Below, one piece after another: positions 8,140 through 16,762 of a DNA stretch of 64,000 bases. The position numbers and the translations under genes are program-made. Each line of letters begins with the position of its first letter. Positions within the stretch are counted from its first letter, which is position 1. Source of the DNA: Burkholderia ubonensis subsp. mesacidophila (GTDB lineage Bacteria > Pseudomonadota > Gammaproteobacteria > Burkholderiales > Burkholderiaceae); NCBI RefSeq assembly GCF_002097715.1, contig NZ_CP020738.1, positions 2,170,001 through 2,234,000 on the forward strand, in the 5' to 3' direction. A model generated the notes under the pieces. That model was not told where the DNA came from. It saw only the letters and a list, made by a program, of their open reading frames with translations, and did not search any database.

Positions 8140-8766
8140 TCAAAGCTTCGGAATGCGGATCCGGCTGATCATCAGCGAACCCGACAGGCCGAACACCAGC
8201 GTCAACGGATGAAAGACCCAGCCGCCCGGCGCGACCTCGCCGAGCCACATGCTCGGGCCGATCCCGCCGCAATAGGTGGCGACGGCCAGCATCAGCACGA
8301 TGACGATCGAGGTCGGAATCGGCGTGCCCTCGAAGTACGTCACCTTGCCGGCCTCCTGCGACAGCGCTTCCGCCGTCACGTTGTAGCGCGCCAGCCGCGA
8401 CACGCCGCACGCGACGAAGTAGACGAGCAGGAACCGGTCGACCATGCCCCGCATCCCGCACCCGTAGCCGATGACGGCCGGCGCGACGCCGAACGAAATG
8501 ACGTCGGCGAGCGAGTCGAGCTCGCGCCCGAGCACCGACGACTTCTGGCGCCAGCGCGCGATCCTGCCGTCGAGGATGTCGAATATCAGCGCCGCGACGA
8601 TCAGGCCGGCTGCGTAGTAGACGTGCAGCACATCGCCGGTGGCGATGTACGAGATGATCGAGAAAATGGCGCTGGTGCCGCAGACGGCGTTGCCGAGCGT
8701 GAACCAGTCGGCCAGGTGGAATTCCCGGATCATCGAAAACCGCCGGACGGGTTTTGTCTTGTTCAT
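8140..8766 (-). CDS. pssA: CDP-alcohol phosphatidyltransferase, phosphatidylserine synthase type
   Basis: The protein has 208 residues and several hydrophobic segments. The CDP-alcohol phosphotransferase signature D-x2-D-G-x2-A-R-x8-G-x3-D-x3-D is complete (FDILDGRIARWRQ followed by GRELDSLAD). The size and the LTLGNAVCG-like N-terminus (here FTLGNAVCGTSA) fit CDP-diacylglycerol-serine O-phosphatidyltransferase. This makes phosphatidylserine in the inner membrane. Other members of the family (phosphatidylglycerophosphate or phosphatidylcholine synthases) are less likely on the motif context. It is convergent with the porin gene and has no obvious link to its neighbours. Confidence 0.85.
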   Translation of the reverse strand: MNKTKPVRRFSMIREFHLADWFTLGNAVCGTSAIFSIISYIATGDVLHVYYAAGLIVAALIFDILDGRIARWRQKSSVLGRELDSLADVISFGVAPAVIGYGCGMRGMVDRFLLVYFVACGVSRLARYNVTAEALSQEAGKVTYFEGTPIPTSIVIVLMLAVATYCGGIGPSMWLGEVAPGGWVFHPLTLVFGLSGSLMISRIRIPKL

Positions 8767-8978
8767 GTCTGTCTGTCAGTCGGGTCGAGGACACGCGCGA
8801 GGCCGGCGGCGGTGCCTTCGCCTCTTCGTTCGGATTGCGCTTGCCGGCGCGGTATTGTGCCACTCCATCGTCCGGCCCCGGGTCCGGCGGCGACGCGATC
8901 CGGCCATCACACGGCGCGGCCGAGCGCGACGCGCGGACAACGCGTAGCATCACCGCATCCCGACGACAGGAGACGACC

Positions 8979-9281
8979 GTGGCCGTTTACTTGCTGGCGC
9001 AGCTTCGCTTCACGCAACGCGACGCGTACGACCGGTATCAGGCGCGCTTCATGGACGTATTCCGCAGGTTCGGCGGCCGCCTGCTGGCCGCCGACGAAGC
9101 GCCGGTGGCGCTCGAGGGGGAATGGGACCGGCACAAGGTGGTGCTGATGTCGTTCCCCGACGAGGCGTCGTCGCGCCGGTTCGTCGAATCGCCGGAGTAT
9201 CAGGAAATTTCCACGGATCGCCATGCCGGCGCCGACACGCTCGCGCTCCTCGTGCACGGCCTGCCCGCGCCGGACGCCTGA
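8979..9281 (+). CDS. DUF1330 family protein
   Basis: The protein has 100 residues from a GTG at 8979, preceded by AGGAG with a 6-nt gap. An upstream in-frame start would lack a site. The sequence is a dimeric ferredoxin-like alpha+beta barrel of the DUF1330 type, with the typical segments AQLRFTQRDAYDRY, VALEGEW and VLMSFPDEASSRRFVESPEY. Biochemical function of the family is unsettled. The gene is convergent with the second IclR gene, 24 bp away. Confidence 0.85.
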   Translation: MAVYLLAQLRFTQRDAYDRYQARFMDVFRRFGGRLLAADEAPVALEGEWDRHKVVLMSFPDEASSRRFVESPEYQEISTDRHAGADTLALLVHGLPAPDA

Positions 9282-9305
9282 ACGCGGCGGCGGCCCGGCC
9301 GCGCG

Positions 9306-10259
9306 TCAGAACATCGCGACCTTGTGGCGCGCGTGCGCGAACGTCGGATCGCTTTCGAGCGGACGATAGTTCAGGCGTTGCGACAGGTCGACCGCCGCGC
9401 CGCACACGGCTTCGACGAGGCGCTCCTTCTCGCTGGCCTCGCCGATCTCCGAGCGCGGCACCGTCGCGGTGATCGCCGCGACGATCGAGCCCGAATGGTC
9501 GCGCACCGGCGCGGTCACGGCCGAGATGCCGGCTTCGAACGCGGCCTCGCTGACCGCGTAGCCGAGCCGCGCGTAGTAGCGCACGCGCTCGTACAGCTCG
9601 TCGACCGTGCCCGGCGTGCGCTCGGTGAACTGCTCGAGACGCTTTTCCGGATACAGCTGGCGCAGCGCGTCGCGCGTGAGGTCGCCCATCAGCACGTGGC
9701 CGTGCACGGTCGCGTGCGCGGGCAGCCGCGTGCCGACGTGCACCTTCACCGAGCCGAACATCGACGCATGGCTCTGCGCCTTCGCGACGAACACGACATC
9801 GCGCTGGTCGCGGATCAGCAGATGCGTCGACAGGCTGGTCGTATCGCGCAGCCGTTCGAGCACCGGCGCGCCGAGATCGGTCAGCTCGAGCGAGTTCAGG
9901 TATTCGAAGCCGAGCCGCAGCACGCCGACGCCGAGCCGGAAATGGCGGTCGCCGTTCACGCGCTCGAGAAAGCCGAGCGCTTCGAGCGTCTGCAGCAGGC
10001 GGAACGTCGTCGTGCGCGGAATGCCGATGCGCTTCGACAGCTCGGGCGCGCCGAGCACCGGCTCGCGCGCGGAAAACTCGGCCAGGATCCGCAGGCCGCG
10101 CTCGAGGCCCGGCACCAGATAGGACGACGCGCCGCCGGCCGACTCGTCGTCGCCGGCCGCGACGGGTTCCGGCGCGTCGTGCTCGGCCGCGGCCCGGCCC
10201 GCCGGCCGCGCCTTCGCGGCAGGAGGTTTGGTCGCGCCACTCATCGTTGTCTTGGCCAT
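9306..10259 (-). CDS. IclR-family transcriptional regulator, paralogue of the one at 1719-2570
   Basis: The protein has 317 residues. A 45-residue Ala/Pro-rich N-terminal tail precedes the IclR winged helix (VPGLERGLRILAEFSAREP, IPRTTTFRLLQTLE). The effector domain has GTRLPAHATVHGHVLMGDLT. Long stretches match the operon's IclR protein almost residue for residue, so the two arose by duplication within one subfamily. No copy of TGTTCC-N6-GGAACA was found just upstream of this gene. The ATG at 10259 is used. An ATG five codons on is also possible. The target is unknown, but it could bind the same operators. Confidence 0.93.
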   Translation of the reverse strand: MAKTTMSGATKPPAAKARPAGRAAAEHDAPEPVAAGDDESAGGASSYLVPGLERGLRILAEFSAREPVLGAPELSKRIGIPRTTTFRLLQTLEALGFLERVNGDRHFRLGVGVLRLGFEYLNSLELTDLGAPVLERLRDTTSLSTHLLIRDQRDVVFVAKAQSHASMFGSVKVHVGTRLPAHATVHGHVLMGDLTRDALRQLYPEKRLEQFTERTPGTVDELYERVRYYARLGYAVSEAAFEAGISAVTAPVRDHSGSIVAAITATVPRSEIGEASEKERLVEAVCGAAVDLSQRLNYRPLESDPTFAHARHKVAMF

Positions 10260-10521
10260 GTGGACATGGACGGAAGGAAATCGATCACGAAACAGGTCAT
10301 GGATCAGCGTGGAGATTCAGCCATGCTACCTCAGCGCGCGCCCGGGTTTGCACCCGCGGGCATCGCCGGGGCGCGGCATGCGCATCCACGATCCATTGAA
10401 TAGTCAGACACGATCGAGAGGATATCAGCGATAGACGGCACGACGCCATGCGGATATCGCCGGACGATGGGTGGGCGCGGTCGCGGCCCTTCGTCGATTC
10501 GACGCAGGTTCACCCGGTCGT

Positions 10522-11001
10522 TTACAGGCGCGACAGGTATACGCGAATGTTCGTCCTGTCATACACGAAGGTTCCGTCATCCCCGGCGGCAAGCACCCGC
10601 GTGAGGTCTACCGGATACAACCACCCGTTCCCCAGACGCCCCCCGTTCACGGCCCGGATCCGGGTGCCGCCGACGGCGATCGCCGCATGAAAGGCACTGC
10701 CGCCCCGGGAGAAGCCGACTGCGGTTCCCGCCGGAATGCCTGCCCGCCCGTTCCATTGACTGCCGGCCTCGAAATTGAACCGCGGCCGCCAACTCTGAGC
10801 GCTCGTGTCGAGCAGCATGCCGGGCGTGATCAGCGAATGACTTTGGAGCAGATACCTGACAAAGGCGGCGGCATCGTAGCAGATGCCCCTGGAAACATAC
10901 TCGGAGATGTTGGCCATGCCGCACATCAGTGCCTGCGCGTGTTTCTGCTTCTCGGCGAAGCCGGACTGGGCGACATGCGCGCCCAATTGAGTGAGTTGCA
11001 T
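10522..11001 (-). CDS. Small papain/NlpC-like protein of unknown function
   Basis: The protein has 159 residues. The layout resembles the NlpC/P60-papain fold: Cys41 in GICYDAAAFVRYLL at the start of a helix, then a strand with His105 in SAFHAAIAVGG, then Asn119 in RAVNGG. No signal peptide or membrane segment is seen. An AAGGA lies 7-8 nt before the ATG. Proteins of this shape include peptidoglycan amidases, transglutaminase-like enzymes and secreted effectors. Assignment rests on motif spacing only. It lies 175 bp downstream of the isonitrile operon on the same strand and shares its lower GC content, suggesting common acquisition. Confidence 0.5.
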   Translation of the reverse strand: MQLTQLGAHVAQSGFAEKQKHAQALMCGMANISEYVSRGICYDAAAFVRYLLQSHSLITPGMLLDTSAQSWRPRFNFEAGSQWNGRAGIPAGTAVGFSRGGSAFHAAIAVGGTRIRAVNGGRLGNGWLYPVDLTRVLAAGDDGTFVYDRTNIRVYLSRL

Positions 11002-11176
11002 GGTCGGATCCTTTTGAGGAAGAGGCGCGTCATCATCCCGTCAACGCATTAACGTCATATCTTATTACGATAAGAGATCGGTTCGAAAAGGCCGCTCGGT
11101 ACGCCTAAAGATGTTCCAGCAGACGAGCGAACGGCCAGACATTGCGCGGAAGGTACGCTTACCCCGGTCGCTGGTT

Positions 11177-12619
11177 CTACGCCACGGGTTGGCTCAACGA
11201 TGATTCGAGATAAGACGTGATCGGGGAGACGTCGGACAGAGAAGAAGACGCGGCGATATACGAATCGGGGCGAACCAGGATCATTTGATTCGCATACGGG
11301 CCATTCTCTTCCGGAATCCGAATCACTTTGACGCATGCCGGCAGATCCAGGGCTGCCTTGCAGTCGCCGAAGACGAGAAGCGTGAAAAATCGGTAGTCCA
11401 GCAGCGAATAGATGCGCGTATCGGCCTGCTCCCCGGTGTTGCGGACCATGAAGTCGAGCAAGCGCTTGCCGTGAAGCGCGTGCTCGCCGTAGCGAATGCC
11501 CATTCCCGTTATGTAGCCGGCTCTTTTCTCGACGATTTTGACGTAGTCATCCGCGTGCGTGCCGTCCTTGGAGTACTTGGTGGAACGCACGAGCTCGCTG
11601 GACGTCTCGACCACGCCCATCGCCACCGGCTTGCGCTCTTGCTCGTAGGTGTGCAGCAGCGCCGTCGGTGCGCCAAAGCCCAGCACCATGCCGATCTTCC
11701 ACATGATGTTGAAGGCATCCGCGAGGCCGGTGTTCAAGCCTTGACCGCCATTCACCGAGTGAATGTGGCAGGCATCACCCGCCAGGAAGATCCGGTCGGC
11801 AATTGCATAGTGCTCGGCCACCGATTCCTTCACCGAGAACTGCGAGAACCAGACGAGCTCCTTGAAGCGCAGCGCGTGCGGCTGCATCGCGCGGTTGATC
11901 TTGGCGACCGCCTGTTCGACCGTGAATTCCTTGGTATCCATGCGAACATAAAAGCGGTCGAGGTTCCCCTCGCGTGGAATCCATGCCACGTCGGAGGTCT
12001 CGGCCTGAAAGACGATGATTTCCGGCACCTTCTCGAAGTCGGTCTCGATGACGCCATCCAGGACCGCCCAGATCAATTGCGGACGCGTCACCTCGAACGG
12101 AACCTTGAAGCGGTCACGCACGAACGAACGTGAGCCGTCCGCGCCAATCACGAACCTGGACTTGATGGTCTCGCCGGTCGACAGCGTCGTCGTGCAGCCA
12201 TCATCGGCGACCTCGATATCCGTGACGGACGTGTTGCGTCGTACCGCGGCATCGACATCCCTGAGCTTCCCGTCCAGCAACTGCTCGACGAACGACTGCC
12301 CGAGCATCAGGAAGTGCTTGTGAAAGCAGCCTTCCAGCGCTTCCCACCACGTCGACTGACGCGAAACGAACTTGCCGCCGGCCCACACCGAGCTGGTGTT
12401 GCATGGCTTCCCCTTGGGATAGAGATCGTCGAACAGATCGATGATCTCGAGCAGTTGCAAGGTGCGCGCATTGAGCGCGTCGGCCCGCCCTGCCTGAAGC
12501 GGCGCCGCCGATTTATCGACGACCACCGTCCGCAGATTGCACAACCGTCCCAGGTACGCGCAGAGAAGCCCCACCGGACCCGCGCCGACGATGACGACGT
12601 CTGTTTCCGGCGTGCTCAT
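11177..12619 (-). CDS. FAD-dependent aromatic monooxygenase (phenol hydroxylase/TfdB class A type)
   Basis: The protein has 480 residues. The dinucleotide-binding motif GAGPVG lies at about 12-17, the DG motif GADGSR near 160, and the GD motif GDACHIHSVNGGQGLNTGLAD near 285. This is the class A flavoprotein hydroxylase pattern, with a C-terminal thioredoxin-like extension typical of phenol hydroxylases. It is the last gene of the isonitrile operon, and its ATG overlaps the oxygenase stop by 4 bp. It probably hydroxylates the aromatic ring of the vinyl isonitrile. The paerucumarin pathway uses an unrelated HpaB-like hydroxylase (PvcC) at that step. Confidence 0.9.
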   Translation of the reverse strand: MSTPETDVVIVGAGPVGLLCAYLGRLCNLRTVVVDKSAAPLQAGRADALNARTLQLLEIIDLFDDLYPKGKPCNTSSVWAGGKFVSRQSTWWEALEGCFHKHFLMLGQSFVEQLLDGKLRDVDAAVRRNTSVTDIEVADDGCTTTLSTGETIKSRFVIGADGSRSFVRDRFKVPFEVTRPQLIWAVLDGVIETDFEKVPEIIVFQAETSDVAWIPREGNLDRFYVRMDTKEFTVEQAVAKINRAMQPHALRFKELVWFSQFSVKESVAEHYAIADRIFLAGDACHIHSVNGGQGLNTGLADAFNIMWKIGMVLGFGAPTALLHTYEQERKPVAMGVVETSSELVRSTKYSKDGTHADDYVKIVEKRAGYITGMGIRYGEHALHGKRLLDFMVRNTGEQADTRIYSLLDYRFFTLLVFGDCKAALDLPACVKVIRIPEENGPYANQMILVRPDSYIAASSSLSDVSPITSYLESSLSQPVA

Positions 12620-13458
12620 GCGTATGCCACCAGGTGGGGGTTGTCGAGCGGCGGGTTGCCAAGCACGTGCACACGGCGCAAGTGTCGCGGCGCGCCGCTC
12701 GTGAACCCTTCCCGACCATGGAGCAGCGTGTAGTTATCCGAAATCACGACGTCGCCGGTCTGCCATGCGTGCGCATAGAAGTTCTCGGGCGCGTACAGCG
12801 CTGCGCGCAAACTGCGATGAAAGTCGTTGATGTCGGCTTCGTCAATGCCCGTGAACGTCAGGGTCGGACGATTGACGAAGCTCTCGTCGCCTTCGACGGA
12901 TGGCTCGTTGTAGCGGACGACCGGAAAACCGCTCACCGGGTGAGTCGTGACGATCGGCGCAATCGTCTTGCTGTCGTAGAACTCCATCTTGCGATGATAG
13001 ACGCCAGTCACCTTGTCCCAGAGCGCGCGGGCCTGGGGCGCAGCCCGCTCCAGCACTGCCTTCGTGTTCGAGAACGTGGTGCGTCCGCCCTGCTCGGCCT
13101 GCGGAGCACTGACGCAATGGAATATCTGAAACTCCGGCACCTGTTTCCGGTACATGCCATCCCAGTGAAGGGGCACGTAGTTGTTGTCGAAGATGTGGTC
13201 AGCGGGTTTTTCGTGTTCGACCAGCTCGAGGACCTTGCCGAACGGCCACTCGCTGATCTCGCCCCAGCCACCGCAATATTCGACGAAGTCCTCGGTGCCA
13301 TCGAACGTATCGAAACCTCGAAGCACCAGCAAGTGGTGTTGCCGCACCAGCTCGCGCATGCGTTCGGCCGGCAGTTCGCGCACGTCCGCCTTGCCGGACG
13401 CCGGCCGCACCATCAATCCGAACGGCGTAACGTTTGTGGTCTCGTAGTTCACCCTCAT
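12616..13458 (-). CDS. isnB: Fe(II)/2-oxoglutarate oxygenase of the IsnB/PvcB type (TauD family)
   Basis: The protein has 280 residues. The facial triad is His98-x-Asp100 (PLHWDGMY) and His247 (LLHGREGF), with the 2-oxoglutarate-binding arginine at 261 (RHLRRVHV). Size and motifs are those of TauD/TfdA oxygenases. Directly coupled to an isonitrile synthase, with 4-bp overlaps on both sides, it is best explained as the PvcB/IsnB enzyme. In characterised pathways these convert the amino-acid isonitrile into a vinyl isonitrile by oxidative decarboxylation, or desaturate it. Confidence 0.9.
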   Translation of the reverse strand: MRVNYETTNVTPFGLMVRPASGKADVRELPAERMRELVRQHHLLVLRGFDTFDGTEDFVEYCGGWGEISEWPFGKVLELVEHEKPADHIFDNNYVPLHWDGMYRKQVPEFQIFHCVSAPQAEQGGRTTFSNTKAVLERAAPQARALWDKVTGVYHRKMEFYDSKTIAPIVTTHPVSGFPVVRYNEPSVEGDESFVNRPTLTFTGIDEADINDFHRSLRAALYAPENFYAHAWQTGDVVISDNYTLLHGREGFTSGAPRHLRRVHVLGNPPLDNPHLVAYA

Positions 13459-14480
13459 TCCTCCATGTCGGCAGCGCCGAGTTCTCGATAAGACAACGCC
13501 GAACCATCGAGCACGTAATGGCTCGGACGTCCGTTTTGAAAGACGAGCTCGGCGCCCGCCGCTTCGGCCTCACGTCGCTTGAGCAACCTGAAGCTGCCGT
13601 TCACCAGTGCCGCGACGCCGTGCCAGGGCGTGAGCCATCCGTCCGCCGTCTCCATCATGTGGATGCCGATCTTCCTGCTGCCGCAGCCCTGCGGGTGGAT
13701 CGACAGGCGGACCGCATCGGGAAAGATGGTCGCGAGGAGCCCGTCCCATGCCTTGCTGCGCAGCACGACCTGGTACGCGCGCTCGCGGCATTCCTTCTGC
13801 AGCGCCGTCTTGCTGATCTCCATATCGGGTCGGGTGGCGTCCTCGACGAGAAATCGCGTGATGCCGCAATACATGCGCTGGGCCTCGCCGCCGGCCCGGA
13901 CGGCAGCCTGCAGCTCTGCGAGGGGCTGGCCATGGCTTGCCATGAGGCGCGTGCGCATCTCTTCGAAGCCGCTGCCGGGAAAGACGTCATCCAGGTTGAA
14001 GGTGCTGAGCGCGCTCGCGCCGAGCTCTTCGATCAACGCCGAGATCCCCTGTTGGTAGGCAGTGACGTCGCTTTCGTTCATCCCGACCGCGTCGCTGAAG
14101 ACGCGGCCGTCCGAGCACAGAATGATGCGCGCCCCTGGGGCGTACACGGCGCCGATGCGCTTGCAGAGATCGTTGAGAAACGCGAGCGACTGCCGCTCGG
14201 CCATGTCCGGCGTCGGGCCGAGCACCTTGCCCGGGTTTGGCGATTTGGCGGGAAACGATGGCAGGACGAAAACGACGGGCTCGTCGCGCTCGATCGCCTT
14301 GATGACTCGGTCGAGATGCGGACCAAGACATGTCGTGCACAGTGGGCCCTCGCAAGGGCTCCGGGCCGCGACACGGCGATGCTTCATCACAAGCCCCAGG
14401 ATCTCCATCGCTTGTGCGTGGGCAGGTTGATCGGACGGACAGCGGTTCTCGGGGGGCGCGTAAGAAAAGGCAGTGTGCAT
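13455..14480 (-). CDS. isnA: Isonitrile (isocyanide) synthase, PvcA/IsnA family
   Basis: The protein has 341 residues from the ATG at 14480. A TTG one codon earlier is less likely. Family hallmarks are FVLPSFPAKSPN (about 71-82) followed by KVLG-x-TPD, LCSDGRVFSD (121-130), and the C-terminal IHPQGCGSRKIGIHMM. The enzyme turns the amino group of an aromatic amino acid (Tyr in PvcA, Trp in the first IsnA) into an isonitrile using ribulose-5-phosphate as the carbon donor. It is the first gene of the operon. The 680 bp upstream is AT-rich and contains a 7+2+7 palindrome at 14603-14618. Confidence 0.93.
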   Translation of the reverse strand: MHTAFSYAPPENRCPSDQPAHAQAMEILGLVMKHRRVAARSPCEGPLCTTCLGPHLDRVIKAIERDEPVVFVLPSFPAKSPNPGKVLGPTPDMAERQSLAFLNDLCKRIGAVYAPGARIILCSDGRVFSDAVGMNESDVTAYQQGISALIEELGASALSTFNLDDVFPGSGFEEMRTRLMASHGQPLAELQAAVRAGGEAQRMYCGITRFLVEDATRPDMEISKTALQKECRERAYQVVLRSKAWDGLLATIFPDAVRLSIHPQGCGSRKIGIHMMETADGWLTPWHGVAALVNGSFRLLKRREAEAAGAELVFQNGRPSHYVLDGSALSYRELGAADMEE

Positions 14481-14483
14481 CAA

Positions 14484-15160
14484 TGATCTCGAGATTGGAT
14501 CGGGTTGATCGTGATTAAAGGGATGCGGACAGACATGCGCGGATCCGCACTGCGCACTGCATTTAACTCGTCGATATATCAGGAAATGCCGCCGATACTT
14601 TTAACATTAAATAATGTTTCAGTCGAGACTATCTCGCCGCTGCCGCGGCGACAAGCATCGTTAGTCGAACGATCCGTTCTTACGTATCTCCCGAAGCCTG
14701 ATTCATTGGAAATCGCCCCGCCGGCGGGTCATTCAGCGTCACCACACGAAACAATTGGCGAAATCGGTTTATATATTGAAACTCAGATCCATCTCGATCC
14801 GACACGATCGGAAACAAAACTTACATCCGAAACACAATGCGAAATCATGTCACACGGATTTTGATCCAATTGTTTTAAATTATCAGATTGATTGTGAGCA
14901 AAAACGTGCCGTCATGCTCATTCACCACGCCGACCTTCTCGCCCATGGAATTGAATCCGGTTATCGATCATGCCGAGTATTTTTATTAGATTTCGGCGAC
15001 GATACTGTTGGTTAATGGTCGCGGCAGGTATGCGACCAGACCGTGCTGATTGCCGAGCACGCAAGCTTCCAACAGTCGCCCGAGGAGAAGCTGACATTCA
15101 CAAAGCATTTCTGAAGCTTGGCCGTTCGCTCGACTGCCGGACCATCTTCAGGCGTACCAA
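14484..15160. other. AT-rich gap without recognisable gene
   Basis: Visibly lower GC than both flanks. Short open frames on the plus strand (for example 14505-14864 and 14755-15015) have no recognisable similarity, no convincing ribosome-binding sites and mixed codon use, so none is called. The stretch holds the presumptive promoter of the isonitrile operon and probably marks the edge of an acquired segment. Confidence 0.5.
14603..14618. promoter_or_regulatory. Palindrome upstream of the isonitrile operon
   Basis: AACATTA-AA-TAATGTT is a perfect 7-bp inverted repeat with a 2-bp centre, 123-138 bp before the isnA start. Its position and symmetry fit a dimeric repressor or activator site. No regulator gene lies in the operon, so the binder is unknown. 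Confidence 0.35.
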
Positions 15161-15397
15161 TCAACCTTTTTGAGCTGACCTCCAGGCGCTGACATTGTCT
15201 GGACGCCGGCGCGTCGCATCGCCCCGCTCACTTCCCTGCCGCAGCGCCGCACGCAACGCCGCGCCCTCCCGGCGCAAGCGCTCGAGCTGCGCCCGCGCAG
15301 GCTGCGGGCCGATCCGGCCGGTCAGCGCGTCCACATGCGCGGCGAATCCGAACAACGCGGCGATCGCCAGCACGACGAGGATCAGCACGATCGTCAT
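15161..15397 (-). CDS. Small single-span membrane protein
   Basis: The protein has 78 residues. An N-terminal hydrophobic helix (residues 1-20, TIVLILVVLAIAALFGFAA) is followed by a basic, Arg/Gln-rich tail predicted helical. It lies 49 bp after the trypsin-like protease gene on the same strand and is probably the last gene of the long operon. No family recognised. It could be a membrane anchor or regulator for the envelope proteases. Confidence 0.5.
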   Translation of the reverse strand: MTIVLILVVLAIAALFGFAAHVDALTGRIGPQPARAQLERLRREGAALRAALRQGSERGDATRRRPDNVSAWRSAQKG

Positions 15398-15446
15398 CGC
15401 GCCACGCCACGCGGCCGCAGCCGCGCCCGCCGCCGGCCGATGCCGG

Positions 15447-16169
15447 TCACTCGCCGCACAGGATCCCCGCTTCGAGCGTCGCGGCGCGCGCCGCGTGGGA
15501 CTGCATCGGTTCGAGCTGCGGCGCGTCGGTCTCGCTGTACGGCACGCCGCTGGCCGCCAGGAACGCCTTCACGGCGTCCACCGGCACCGCGATCACGAAG
15601 CGCGCCGCGTCCGAGCGCGTCGCCACCGCGCGCGCATCGCCGCCCGCCACCGCCGCGCGGTCCGTGACGATCCCGATCACGAGGCCGGCCGCGTCGAGGA
15701 CGGCCGAGCCGCTCGCGCCGTTGGCCGCGGTCAGCATCAGCGTCAGGCCGCCCGCTCGCGCGTCCGGCCGCGTGAGGCCGTTGGTGATCGCGCTCGCGGG
15801 ATCGGGCATCCGCCGCAGCGCCTCGTAGCCCGCGGCGAAGACGGGCCGGGCGTCATGCCATCGCGTGCGCGCGAAGCTGGCGGCGAGCAGCGGCCGGATC
15901 CGGCTGCGAACGACCGCGAGATCCCGGTCCGCGCTCATCGCCTTCACGTCGGCCCGCGCGACCTGCGCATCCTTGATCACGAACAGGCTCCGGCACGCGG
16001 CGACGACGTGCCGCGCGGTCAGCACGTCGCCGGCGTCGTTCACGAACACGCCCGTCGCGTTCGCCTCGACCAGCAGCACACCGGGCCGCGCACCGGCCGC
16101 CGCGTCCCGCTGCTGCGCGAACGCGCCGCCCGCGCCGCCGAGCAGCGCGACCGACATCGCGACGCACAT
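15447..16169 (-). CDS. Trypsin-like serine protease, probably secreted
   Basis: About 240 residues. The trypsin-fold triad is visible: His in LTARHVVAACRS, Asp in SADRDLAVVR, and Ser in NGASGSAVLD, where the usual GNSGGP is GASGSA. The N-terminus MCVAMSVALLGGAGGAFAQ is a signal peptide. A GTG at 16196 would add a VVRTRRRRR n-region and is a credible alternative start. The frame stays open further left only because the region is GC-rich. It lies downstream of HtrA and a TonB-C-like gene in the same operon. It may process surface or secreted proteins of the locus. Confidence 0.75.
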   Translation of the reverse strand: MCVAMSVALLGGAGGAFAQQRDAAAGARPGVLLVEANATGVFVNDAGDVLTARHVVAACRSLFVIKDAQVARADVKAMSADRDLAVVRSRIRPLLAASFARTRWHDARPVFAAGYEALRRMPDPASAITNGLTRPDARAGGLTLMLTAANGASGSAVLDAAGLVIGIVTDRAAVAGGDARAVATRSDAARFVIAVPVDAVKAFLAASGVPYSETDAPQLEPMQSHAARAATLEAGILCGE

Positions 16170-16270
16170 ACGGCGACGCCTGCGCGTCCGAACCACCGCC
16201 GTCGCGCACGAGTCCGGCCTCGCGCCGCCGTGGCGGGCCGACAGCCCCCGCGGCCGACGCGCGCCGCCCG

Positions 16271-16747
16271 TCACGGCGCAGTCGCCGTTGCCCCGGAAGC
16301 CGCGACCGGCGCGTCGGGATTCGGCGTCAACCGCAGGCGCACGCGCAGCGGCTGGCGCATGTCGGACGGCGGCGGCTCGGCCAGCGGGCCGGCGCTCAGC
16401 AGTTGCCGCAACGCGGCATCGGCGTTCGCGTCGCCGAGCGTCGCGAATTCGACGCGCGTGACCGCGCCGCTCGCGCCGATCCACGCGCGCACGACGATCG
16501 CGGGCGGCGGCGCATCGGCGCTCGCGTGCAGCACGCGGTCCTCCAGATACCGGTGCAGCCGGTCGGCCGCGTCGCCGTCGGCTTCGAGCCACGCCTGGAA
16601 CTGCCGCCCGACGAGCTGCGCATAGCTGATCCACGGCTGCGGCACGTCGGCGGTCTGTGCGTACGCCGGCACGCTCGCGACGAGCGCCCATGCGACGGCG
16701 AGCGCCGCGCCCCAGCCGCGCGCGCGATACCCCTGGTTTCGCTTCAT
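16271..16747 (-). CDS. Exported TonB-C-like domain protein
   Basis: The protein has 158 residues with a signal peptide cut near residue 30 (VPAYAQ). The mature part resembles the TonB C-terminal domain: a helical start WISYAQLVGRQFQAWLEADG, strands VVRAWIGASGAVTRVEFAT, then a helix and a final strand LRVRLRLTPNP. It has no membrane anchor or proline-rich spacer, so it is not a working TonB by itself. A paralogue without signal peptide is at 20595-21044, and a third such domain ends the VreA-like protein at 38407-39147. A 12-bp tandem repeat lies immediately upstream of its start. Confidence 0.75.
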   Translation of the reverse strand: MKRNQGYRARGWGAALAVAWALVASVPAYAQTADVPQPWISYAQLVGRQFQAWLEADGDAADRLHRYLEDRVLHASADAPPPAIVVRAWIGASGAVTRVEFATLGDANADAALRQLLSAGPLAEPPPSDMRQPLRVRLRLTPNPDAPVAASGATATAP

Positions 16748-16762
16748 GAGGATTCCTGTTTG

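Noticed and set aside
14505..15173. Short plus-strand frames in the AT-rich gap
   Set aside because: No ribosome-binding sites, no recognisable domains and inconsistent codon use; treated as noise.
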